The position numbers and the translations under genes are program-made. Under the pieces are notes generated by a model. That model made no database searches, had not been told where the DNA came from, and saw nothing but the letters and a program-made list of their open reading frames with translations. A stretch of DNA of 64,000 bases from Halobacillus karajensis (GTDB lineage Bacteria > Bacillota > Bacilli > Bacillales > Halobacillaceae). Every line of letters begins with the position of its first letter. The stretch's first letter is position 1. This document shows, piece by piece, positions 43,214-50,795 of this stretch. Location: the NCBI RefSeq assembly GCF_900108515.1, contig NZ_FNWW01000007.1:124001-188000 (forward strand), written 5' to 3'.

Positions 43214-45577
43214 TTATTTCACACTCCTCTTGGATGTGACCCACTCCCCAGATGAAATGTTACTTAAAAATCGGCTTGGTTCCCCGACGCTATAGATTTG
43301 CAAGTGATGCATCGCTCTCGTACAAGCCGTGTAAAACAAGCGGCGAAGACTCTCCTCTCCGTATATTTTTAAGGAGGCATCATAAATAATCACTGCATCA
43401 AATTCAATCCCTTTTGCAAGGTAAGCAGGAATGACGATCACACCCTGTACATACTCATCAGTATTCTTCTTCACCAATTTAAGATTTGGCAGGAGAATAC
43501 GAAGCGTATCATAAGCAACCGAACTTTCTGCCGCTGACTTACAAATGATTGCAATCGTATGATACCCGCGGTTTTGTAAAGATTTGACGTTCGCCCCAAT
43601 TTCTTCGTGTAATTTAGTATGATCGGATACTCTCGTGAGAGTTGGTTTCTCCCCCTCTCGCTCAAACGCTTCGATTAGCTCCCCCTCCGGAACAAGTTGT
43701 CTTGTAAACTCAATAATTTGCTTGGTCGATCGATAACTACGGCTTAAGGTAATATATTCTGTTTTACTTTCCCCGTATAGGCCGGTTAATGATTGGAAAT
43801 CCACATAATGATCGGCGTGTGCAAAGATGGCCTGGTTAAAATCCCCCAGTACCGTCATCTTCGCTCTAGGAAATAACCTTTTTAAAAACTCGAATTGAAA
43901 TACAGAATAATCCTGGGCTTCATCTACAAGCACATGTTTAATAGAAGTATTGGAGTGGAAACCTTGAATAAGTTCCTTTAACAGCAAATAAGGAGTCGCA
44001 TCCTCTTGATAAAGTTTGCCTTCTTCCAGCATTTTTTTAGTCGAGGAACAAATGTCTTCCCACTCTGCAGGAAGCTCTTGTTCCTTCCATAACTTGTGCC
44101 TCATAGAATCGTCAAAAAGCTGCTTATATAAACCTTTCATATTTATAAACTGAAGGTCTTCTACCTTTCTGCGTAATGGTTTCAACTTCCTGCGTACAAT
44201 CATACGGGTAAGCACATTGTTCTCTTTCTCGTAAAATTCAAAAGAACCTCCGTGGTATTCCTCTGTTTCCTCTAATTGAGTGTATACCTTCTGAAGGTCA
44301 TCTTTGCTAAGGAGTTCGATTTCATCTTGTACCCAAGACTTCGTCATCTCTCTTGTTTCCGTTTTGTCAATTTCTTTTATAAGCCACTCTTTCAACTTAT
44401 CTATTCTATTATGAAAGTGAAGGGCGGAATGTTCATTATAAAAAAAGTCTGTGACTTGTTTAGATGAAACAATCGTTTGACCGCGAAACTTTAACCCTTT
44501 AAATATCATCCTTGTGAACTCTAAGGTTTCCCGATATCTTTTGACCGCTTCAAAAAAGTTCAACGATGCCTTAAATGGAATGCTGGCTTTTCTAGTTCTA
44601 TAGGCAGGGTCATCTGTCGCTTCCAGCAGATATTCCAATTGTTCATAAGGATCTTCAATGGTAAATGATCGCCCCAACCGGTGTTCAAGGTAATCTTGAA
44701 AGGTTTCCTGCTGCATATTCTCTTCCCCAAGTTCGGGTAAAACATGGGAAACATAGTTGCTAAACATAGAATTAGGAGAAAACAACAGAATTTGATCCGC
44801 TTTCAGGGTTCCTCGATACTTATAGAGAAAATAAGCAATGCGCTGAAGAGCAGCTGATGTCTTCCCACTCCCCGCAGCCCCTTGTACAATTAAAAGTCTC
44901 CCACGAACGTTCCGAATGATTTTATTCTGCTCCTTTTGAATCGTTGCAACAATACTATGCATATGTTTATTGGACCCTTGACCAAGTACTTCCTGCAGAA
45001 TCTCATCCCCGATCGTAAGGCTAGTGTCGAACATGGATTCGATCACACCATTCCTGATGTTATACTGCCACTTCCCTTCAAGTTCTCCACGTATCCTTCC
45101 TTCAGGTGTAGAGTATTCGGCCGGCCCAGGAGGATAGTCGTAATAAATACTCGAAATCGGGGCCCTCCAATCGTAAATGAGGATGTTTTCGTTCGTTTCA
45201 TCAAAAATCGTCGATACGCCGATATGAATGTGCTCCGTTTGGTTTGTTCCCTCTTCCGTAAAATCAATCCGACCGAAATAAGGCATGTTCTGTATTCGTT
45301 TAAGCCTCGATAACCGTTCATAAGAATGGCGGTGGGTACTTTGACTTACTGACAAATCTTGTGCCTGTTGCCTCATCCCGATTATCGTTTCAAGATAATC
45401 GTCAAACGTATCCATATTTACTTTAAGATCATCCCAAAAGTGCTTACGGATATGGATGACCTCTTCTTTACGCTTAGCTGCATCTGGTTCAACCTCGTTT
45501 ATTTGCTTCGCAATGATCCCCATCACTTTATCCAAATATTCTTGTTCTTTCCGAATTTCTTTCTTCAGATAAACCAC
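43214..45577 (-). CDS. helD: HelD-type UvrD-like helicase, RNA polymerase recycling factor
   Basis: Superfamily 1 motor of 787 residues (B. subtilis HelD is about 774) that releases stalled RNA polymerase. Walker A GAAGSGKTSAALQRIAYF (near 238), Walker B HVLVDEAQDYSVFQFEFL (near 560), and the later motif SRSYRSTKQIIEFTRQL (near 620) are present. The N-terminal coiled coil EIRKEQEYLDKVMGIIAKQI fits the arm that enters the secondary channel. The GTG at 45577 is touching its AGGAG; a CTG nine bases further in would be better spaced, so the start is uncertain by a few codons. Confidence 0.9.
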   Translation of the reverse strand: MVYLKKEIRKEQEYLDKVMGIIAKQINEVEPDAAKRKEEVIHIRKHFWDDLKVNMDTFDDYLETIIGMRQQAQDLSVSQSTHRHSYERLSRLKRIQNMPYFGRIDFTEEGTNQTEHIHIGVSTIFDETNENILIYDWRAPISSIYYDYPPGPAEYSTPEGRIRGELEGKWQYNIRNGVIESMFDTSLTIGDEILQEVLGQGSNKHMHSIVATIQKEQNKIIRNVRGRLLIVQGAAGSGKTSAALQRIAYFLYKYRGTLKADQILLFSPNSMFSNYVSHVLPELGEENMQQETFQDYLEHRLGRSFTIEDPYEQLEYLLEATDDPAYRTRKASIPFKASLNFFEAVKRYRETLEFTRMIFKGLKFRGQTIVSSKQVTDFFYNEHSALHFHNRIDKLKEWLIKEIDKTETREMTKSWVQDEIELLSKDDLQKVYTQLEETEEYHGGSFEFYEKENNVLTRMIVRRKLKPLRRKVEDLQFINMKGLYKQLFDDSMRHKLWKEQELPAEWEDICSSTKKMLEEGKLYQEDATPYLLLKELIQGFHSNTSIKHVLVDEAQDYSVFQFEFLKRLFPRAKMTVLGDFNQAIFAHADHYVDFQSLTGLYGESKTEYITLSRSYRSTKQIIEFTRQLVPEGELIEAFEREGEKPTLTRVSDHTKLHEEIGANVKSLQNRGYHTIAIICKSAAESSVAYDTLRILLPNLKLVKKNTDEYVQGVIVIPAYLAKGIEFDAVIIYDASLKIYGEESLRRLFYTACTRAMHHLQIYSVGEPSRFLSNISSGEWVTSKRSVK

Positions 45578-45603
45578 TCCTCACGAAAACGCAGATTAGG
45601 GGG

Positions 45604-45632
45604 TTGACTTCACCGGTGTTTTGCACTATAAT
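45604..45632 (+). promoter_or_regulatory. Strong rightward sigma-A promoter with no gene behind it
   Basis: TTGACT (45604-45609), 17-base spacer, perfect TATAAT (45627-45632). The spacer contains the palindrome CACCGGTG (45611-45618). It points away from helD. Confidence 0.82.
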
Positions 45633-45638
45633 TTAAAA

Positions 45639-45799
45639 TAGGATATAGTATATTCTTATTCACGAGAATGGAAGTCAATAATTAAATTTAACACAATTTC
45701 TTACATATAGCAATATGGGGATCTTTGATATTGTGAAAGAATAAGAAAAACACGTAAGTAAAACCAGTTGTCCGTTTGCCCAACGGGTTTTTATTTTTT
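45639..45799 (+). ncRNA. Candidate small RNA, about 160 nt
   Basis: Defined by the near-consensus promoter at 45604-45632 and a terminator at 45761-45799. Open frames inside are at most nine codons and lack Shine-Dalgarno signals. The predicted RNA is AU-rich. It could base-pair with the end of the convergent VOC mRNA only at its extreme 3' end. Confidence 0.5.
45761..45799 (+). terminator. Terminator of the candidate small RNA
   Basis: AAACC-GTTG (45761-45770, one mismatch) pairs with CAAC-GGTTT (45781-45790), followed by TTTTTATTTTTT. On the minus strand the tail is poorer in T, so it belongs to a rightward transcript. Confidence 0.68.
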
Positions 45800-45813
45800 A
45801 AAATATATAATTT

Positions 45814-46164
45814 TCATTCCCCTCTTGTACAAGCTAGCAACAAATTCCCTTCTGGATCAAAAAAGTGACAGCCATACATCTTACTCCCAAAATGCTCAAT
45901 CTCTCCAACGTTCACATTCTTTTCTCTCAACTCTTTTTGTGTCTCCTTCACATCATCCGTTTCAAAGAAGAAAGGAGAATAAGGCAATGGAGTGATTTCT
46001 TTCCCTTTAGCCTGCAAAAGGATTAAAGGTGGACCCTCTAGTTTAAATTGTAGAAACCCCTCACCTTCCGCTTCTACCTCAAAGCCTAAAACCTCCTTGT
46101 ACCAGTCTTTCGTCCTTTCAAAGTCCACCAGGTGAATAAAACAACTATTGATTTGATTTTTCAT
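45814..46164 (-). CDS. VOC family protein
   Basis: Single-unit VOC protein of 116 residues: MKNQINSCFIHLVDFERTKDWYKEVLGF and HFFDPEGNLLLACTRGE, with the usual end-of-fold DPEGN motif (each quoted as partial strings: INSCFIHLVDFERTK; DPEGNLLLAC). The position of the canonical glutamate is taken by Leu, so metal binding is doubtful. Substrate unknown. Confidence 0.75.
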   Translation of the reverse strand: MKNQINSCFIHLVDFERTKDWYKEVLGFEVEAEGEGFLQFKLEGPPLILLQAKGKEITPLPYSPFFFETDDVKETQKELREKNVNVGEIEHFGSKMYGCHFFDPEGNLLLACTRGE

Positions 46165-46379
46165 GGTCTGACAATCCCCTCTCCCTTATTTTATAAAAGT
46201 CAGCTTTTACTTTAGGATACGCGATAATGATCGATGGGCCATCCGACTCTAGCACTGTTGTAATAGCCCTGATTAAACTGAAAACTGGAATACCTCCAAC
46301 GGATTGTTTCGTCTAAAAATCCATTAAAATATTTAATAAGATGGTTTACTTTAGGGAAATATTAGGTTGAGGTGATTTG

Positions 46380-47383
46380 ATGAATAAAGAAGAACTAAAA
46401 CTTACGTCTGCTGAAATAGGAACTCTCTGGGGAGAATATGTAAATGGGACAGCCGTTGATATAATCAATAAACATATGTGGTCTACAATAGAAGACGAGA
46501 AAATAAAAAACCTTTTCGAAGAAGCGATAAGGATTTTTGGCGACCAGAAAAACAAAATAAGTCAATTCATTAAAAACGAAGGGTTCCCAGTCCCGATTGG
46601 CTTTAATGAAACAGACCTTAATAAGGATGCCGGAAAGCTATTTTCTGATATCCTCTGCTTGCATTATTTACATACTATGAGCCTTCATGGTTTATTAGGG
46701 CATCCTACAGCTCTAAGTTCTTCTGTGAGGAGTGATTTAAGACACTTCTACGAATCCTGTAGTCAAGATGGCATGAGTATGTATAATCAAACAACTGAAT
46801 TACTATTGGAAAAGGGACATTTTCAAAGGGACCCTTATTTTTACCCTGAAGAAAAACCAGAGTTTGTTTCAGGACAAGGATTTATCGATGGTTTCTTTGG
46901 AGACAAACGCCCTTTAGCCTCAACGGAAATTATAGCTCTTTCGCTTAATTTAAAAAAGAAAATTATGGAGAAATGCCTTTCTATCGGATTTAGCCAAGTT
47001 ACTACATCTACGGAAGTTAAAAATTTTTAAAAAACACACAAAAGACATCAGACAAGCAAATTCAATCATTGAGTAAAATCCTAAGAGGAGATCATTTACC
47101 TGTTCCAATGTCTTGGGAATCAGAAGTTACAAATTCCCAGGACTCCCCCTTTTCAGATAAATTAATGTTATATTACATAGGTTTCTTATTGCAATCCTCA
47201 CAAGCTTATCATGGTACAGGCCTTGCCTCTGCCATGCGTGTAGATCTCGTCGCCACTTTTGAGCAAATTATATTAAAAAATCTAACGGTTACAAAAGAAT
47301 GGTTTAACTTGATGACTAAAAATAAATGGCTAGAACAACCCCCTCTTGCTCCAAACAGAAAAGAAATTGCGAAGGATAAATAA
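46380..47383 (+). pseudogene. DUF3231 protein gene interrupted by a frameshift
   Basis: Two frames together make one ~334-residue DUF3231 protein: 46380-47030 (start ATG after GAGGTG) ends at TAA, and the reading frame continues at 47030-47383 in the -1 frame (KNTQKTSDKQIQSLSKILRG onward). DUF3231 proteins are tandem four-helix-bundle proteins of spore formers; the first half carries LGHPTALSSSVRSDL and the second half AYHGTGLASAMRVDL, the matching repeat motif. The break is inside A5-T5-A6 at 47018-47034. One extra T would join the frames. It could be a mutation, a sequencing error or programmed -1 slippage at A-AAT-TTT. Confidence 0.8.
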
Positions 47384-47413
47384 TATCTACAGGACATTCG
47401 TCAGACTTCCACG

Positions 47414-47444
47414 AAAAAGGGCACTTTTCTAAGTGTCCTTTTTT
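47414..47444 (+). terminator. Terminator after the DUF3231 gene
   Basis: AAAAAGGGCACTT pairs with AAGTGTCCTTTTTT around TTCT. Confidence 0.88.
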
Positions 47445-47523
47445 CAGATCCCGTTCAGGTCCCTTTTATGGCTGTTTTAGATATATCCCCACGCCCCACT
47501 CTTCTTATATGAAATCAAAGAAG

Positions 47524-47610
47524 TTAATTATTTTTCTTATCAGATTTCCCAAATAACCCCATTGCAATAGCGACTGCAATGCCTATTCCAATCCAAGAAC
47601 CTATCCCCAT
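47524..47610 (-). CDS. 28-residue single-helix membrane peptide
   Basis: Minus-strand ATG at 47610 preceded by AAGGAGAT at nine bases, inside an A-rich leader. The product MGIGSWIGIGIAVAIAMGLF is hydrophobic and Gly-rich and ends in GKSDKKNN. One membrane helix with a charged C-terminus; no family recognised. The strong ribosome-binding site makes it a credible small protein. Confidence 0.62.
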   Translation of the reverse strand: MGIGSWIGIGIAVAIAMGLFGKSDKKNN

Positions 47611-47778
47611 ACCCTACATCTCCTTTTTTTAATTTTCATAGTATAGTTACGTGTTTAAAATCATTTTGTTTCATTGCTTTTCATTTCTTTTCTCACTCAG
47701 TAGTTTCTCCTTATTGGGTTTCTTATGACCCATTAAAAATTTGCTCATTTCAAAAGTTAGCCCGCCATCCACGATCCT

Positions 47779-47886
47779 TTAAGAATATGGATTCTTTATC
47801 AGCCATTTCATAAACACGGATGTCAGAACCCCGGAAATCAAGAATACGGATAAAGCATAAATAAATACGAGGCTAGATCCATCCAT
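47779..47886 (-). CDS. Possible 35-residue membrane peptide
   Basis: Minus-strand frame with a clear membrane helix (SSLVFIYALSVFLISGVLTS) and a basic end (MKWLIKNPYS). There is no Shine-Dalgarno and the codon before the ATG is TAG. Just upstream another frame begins MKRKTTFIYGGGAVIFL, so this may be the decayed 3' part of a two-helix peptide gene. It shares the 47384-48050 gap with the 28-residue peptide; nothing else is evident there. Confidence 0.32.
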   Translation of the reverse strand: MDGSSLVFIYALSVFLISGVLTSVFMKWLIKNPYS

Positions 47887-48001
47887 CTACACGTTGATAA
47901 GAATGCTGAAAGAAGAGCGGCTAATACATTCAAGGAATATCACAGCCCCTCCTCCATAAATGAATGTGGTCTTACGTTTCATTTATAGGGAGCATCATTC
48001 T

Positions 48002-48035
48002 AAAAAAAGGATGACATACCCTAAGTAAGCCATCC
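48002..48035 (-). terminator. Terminator of the DUF4256 gene
   Basis: GGATG/CATCC arms (48009-48013, 48031-48035) with further imperfect pairing inside, followed on the minus strand by TTTTTTT. Confidence 0.62.
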
Positions 48036-48050
48036 ATAAGTTCGTACCAT

Positions 48051-48617
48051 TTAAATCCTTAACGCTCCCCGAAATCCTCTTGCACTATAATAGGATTCTG
48101 CTCCATTGTGGTACACAAAGACAGTGTTATAGCGCCGATCACAAAAGAGAGCACCACCAAGATGTCTGATGTCTTCAGGGGTTTGTACCCAGCTCGATGT
48201 CTTCCTATCAAACTCCCCAAGTTTCTGGAGCTCCCGATATTGTTCCTCCGTTAAAAGCTCGATGCCCATGGAAACTGCCATATCACAAGCATTGTTTTCT
48301 GGTTTGTGTTTCTTTCTTGCCTCCTGTGCTTCACGGTCGTAACAAACCTTTCTACGGCCTTTAGGACTTTCCGCTGAACAATCATAAAAAATGTATTCCC
48401 CTGTCTTTTTATCATAACCAACAACATCCGGCTCTCCGCCCGTTTCTTCCATTTCATGGAGTGACTTCATTTTTTCAGGGTGATCTTGGAGCTTCGCTTC
48501 TATTTCATCCCATTTAAGCCCGGGATGACGATTGATATTTTTATCAAAACGGTTCTTTAAAGTACGAAGCAGTTCTTCATGCTGTTCTAACGACAACTTC
48601 TTATCTGTTTTGGTCAT
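48051..48617 (-). CDS. DUF4256 protein
   Basis: Soluble 188-residue protein matching DUF4256 by its pattern: RFDKNINRHPGLKWDEIE, EETGGEPDVVGYD, YDCSAESPKGRRKVCYDR and a C-terminal YHNGAESYYSARGFRGALRI. Conserved Cys and Tyr residues are notable but no activity is known. Monocistronic; ATG follows GGAGG-type sequence. Confidence 0.86.
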   Translation of the reverse strand: MTKTDKKLSLEQHEELLRTLKNRFDKNINRHPGLKWDEIEAKLQDHPEKMKSLHEMEETGGEPDVVGYDKKTGEYIFYDCSAESPKGRRKVCYDREAQEARKKHKPENNACDMAVSMGIELLTEEQYRELQKLGEFDRKTSSWVQTPEDIRHLGGALFCDRRYNTVFVYHNGAESYYSARGFRGALRI

Positions 48618-48768
48618 CTTTCATTTCCTCCTTATTTTCAGCCATGTGATAGTCGGACTATATGCTTCACCCTTGCCCAAGTGTAGGAAAGAGAAAAAAC
48701 GTTGATGAATTCTTAGCAAACCAACCTTCCATTCACCTGAAAACTAACAAAAAGTCATGAATACTAGG

Positions 48769-49152
48769 TTACTGCTGGATGATCTGAATAAGGTTGCCGC
48801 ATGTATCATCGAAGACAGCTATTGTGACTCCGCCCATTTCTGTCGGCTCCATCGTAAAGTGAACACCCTTTTCCACTAATCGGTTGTACTCTTTACGAAT
48901 ATCTGAAACGCCAAACATTGTGACAGGTATGCCATCGGCAAATAATTTCTGTTGATACTCTTTAGCGGCAGGGTGGGCATTCGGTTCTAGTAAAAGCTCG
49001 GTCCCCTCTTGTTGATCGGGAGAAACAAGCGTTAACCACCTATATTCTCCTGAGGGCACGTCATGCTTTTTTACAAATCCCAAGATTTTTGAGTAAAAAT
49101 CCAACGCTTTATCTTGGTCATCTACAAATATACTGTTAACAATGATTTTCAA
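48769..49152 (-). CDS. VOC family protein in an ArsR operon
   Basis: Single-unit VOC protein of 127 residues (IIVNSIFVDDQDKALDFYSK at the start, VAIFDDTCGNLIQI-like end). It lies 41 bases downstream of the ArsR gene and is probably repressed by it. This pairing is widespread in bacilli; the substrate is unknown. Confidence 0.8.
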   Translation of the reverse strand: MKIIVNSIFVDDQDKALDFYSKILGFVKKHDVPSGEYRWLTLVSPDQQEGTELLLEPNAHPAAKEYQQKLFADGIPVTMFGVSDIRKEYNRLVEKGVHFTMEPTEMGGVTIAVFDDTCGNLIQIIQQ

Positions 49153-49193
49153 AATGTTTGTCCTCCTCTAGTCGTTGACGTTTCGAGATGAGA

Positions 49194-49472
49194 TTATTCT
49201 ATCCATCCCTTCAACAAATGCTTAAGCGGTTCATTGTTGAATATAAGAACTCGATACTTTCCCTTTCTTTCAGATTTAACGAGCCCAGCATCTTCCAATG
49301 CAGAAAGGTGTTTCGCTATCGCTTGTCGTGAAATGGAAAGGTCGTGCTTCATAATGAGACGTGCGGTAAGTTCATACAATGTCAGCTCGTTGCGTTCGGA
49401 TAATTCGTCTAATATCAGTCGTCGAGTCTGGTCACTAAGTGCTTTGAATATCGTATCTTTATTCCCATTCAT
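49194..49472 (-). CDS. ArsR-family repressor, probably leaderless
   Basis: Winged-helix regulator of 92 residues starting MNGNKDTIFKALSDQTRRLI at 49472. The recognition helix is HDLSISRQAIAKHLSALEDAG. A longer in-frame ORF to 49586 is unlikely, because a near-consensus promoter sits inside it with its start site on this ATG. There are no Cys metal-binding motifs of the classical ArsR type, so it may sense something other than metal. Confidence 0.85.
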   Translation of the reverse strand: MNGNKDTIFKALSDQTRRLILDELSERNELTLYELTARLIMKHDLSISRQAIAKHLSALEDAGLVKSERKGKYRVLIFNNEPLKHLLKGWIE

Positions 49473-49478
49473 ATAGCA

Positions 49479-49508
49479 AGTATAAGCAACTATATGGTTG
49501 CATGTCAA
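49479..49508 (-). promoter_or_regulatory. Promoter and operator of the arsR-VOC operon
   Basis: Minus-strand TTGACA (49503-49508) and TATACT (49479-49484), spacer 18. The -10 ends seven bases before the A of the ATG. Inverted repeat GCAAC (49486-49490)/GTTGC (49497-49501) lies in the spacer and suits autorepression. Confidence 0.75.
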
Positions 49509-49591
49509 GGTGGTGCAAACTTTATTGCTGCATAAAAAGGATAATTCCTCTATGATATCCCCTCGTTTAAATCTCCCATTCCTCAAAAAAT

Positions 49592-49622
49592 AAAAAAAAG
49601 AGCCTGATTTTAAATCAGGCCC
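49592..49622 (-). terminator. Terminator of the mannitol operon
   Basis: GCCTGATTT (49602-49610) pairs with AAATCAGGC (49612-49620), followed on the minus strand by CTTTTTTTTA. Confidence 0.85.
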
Positions 49623-49646
49623 TAAATGGTATGTTTTAATTAAGAA

Positions 49647-50795
49647 TTACTTTTTAAATTCATGGTACTGACGAACCACTTCTTTGGTAAGATCACTGTC
49701 CTCATCCAGCTTACTTATCGTTTTTAGAACATAAGCAGGTCCGTATTCATTGATCATTTCCTGAATTTTCACAGCCTCTTCATCCTGTGGATGATCGAAT
49801 AATAACGCTGCTGCGATTGCTTTAGCCAGGTTTGTATATGATAATCCAGCTTTTTGCGCCTGTGTCGCTGGACGAATCAATCTGTCTTCAGGTCCCAGTT
49901 TACGGATCGGTGCGCGTCCGACTCTTGTGACGCCATCGTTCAGGTATGAGTTTTTGAAGCGTTCAATATTCTTATTGATATAATTTAGATGGTCAGCTTC
50001 ATTCAAGCCATACGCTTTCACCAAATAGGCGCCCGTCTCCTTAAGTGTCTCCCTGACCTGATTCGCCACTTTTTCATCAGAAAGCGTCTGATCAATGGTT
50101 TCTTTTCCTTCAAGGTAACCGAGATAAGCAATAACCGCGTGGCCTGTGTTAACCGTAAACAACTTTCGTTCGATAAACGGAGCCAGGTCCTCTACGATTT
50201 TCATTCCTTCAACGGTCGGAATCGTCTCTGTTGTTTCCACGACCCATTCATAATAAGGTTCGACAAGCACATCCAGGGAATCCTGGTCCTGAATCGGCAC
50301 GATGCGGTCGACAGCGGAATTAAAGAAGTATACACTTCCTTCGATTTCCCCCTTCGTTTCTTCGTCAAGATGTTCAAATATATGTTTCTTTAAAATGTCT
50401 GTAGCACCGATTTGGTTTTCGCACGCAATGATATAGAGTTTTTCATTAGTCACAGACACGCGTTCAGAGATCCCCCGGGCAATCAGAGGGGCAATCCTTG
50501 GTAGAATGTTAGGACCGATCGCTGTTGTCAGGTAAGTTGCGTTTTGAATCGCTGCTACCACTTCTTCTTCTTGTTTAATATTATTTAACCCGGATACATG
50601 TTCAATCGTCACCGACTCTTTCTGTTCGGTCGCTAATTGAACCTGATAGCTTTTTTCTTCATTTATTTTTTGAATGATTTCGTCTGCAATATCCACAAAT
50701 GTTACGTGATAACCAGACTGGGAAAATAGCGCCCCTATAAATCCTCTGCCAATGTTTCCTGCTCCAAAATGAACGGTTTGCTTCACGGTCATCAT
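49647..50795 (-). CDS. mtlD: Mannitol-1-phosphate 5-dehydrogenase MtlD
   Basis: Oxidises mannitol-1-phosphate to fructose-6-phosphate with NAD, 382 residues. The Rossmann motif is HFGAGNIGRGFIGALF (residues 10-25), and the catalytic-region signature VNTGHAVIAYLGYLEGK lies near 215. It overlaps mtlR by four bases. Last gene of the operon. Confidence 0.94.
   Translation of the reverse strand: MMTVKQTVHFGAGNIGRGFIGALFSQSGYHVTFVDIADEIIQKINEEKSYQVQLATEQKESVTIEHVSGLNNIKQEEEVVAAIQNATYLTTAIGPNILPRIAPLIARGISERVSVTNEKLYIIACENQIGATDILKKHIFEHLDEETKGEIEGSVYFFNSAVDRIVPIQDQDSLDVLVEPYYEWVVETTETIPTVEGMKIVEDLAPFIERKLFTVNTGHAVIAYLGYLEGKETIDQTLSDEKVANQVRETLKETGAYLVKAYGLNEADHLNYINKNIERFKNSYLNDGVTRVGRAPIRKLGPEDRLIRPATQAQKAGLSYTNLAKAIAAALLFDHPQDEEAVKIQEMINEYGPAYVLKTISKLDEDSDLTKEVVRQYHEFKK

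Noticed and set aside
45709-45745. Nine-codon frame MGIFDIVKE in the sRNA candidate
   Set aside because: No Shine-Dalgarno and too short to support as a peptide gene.
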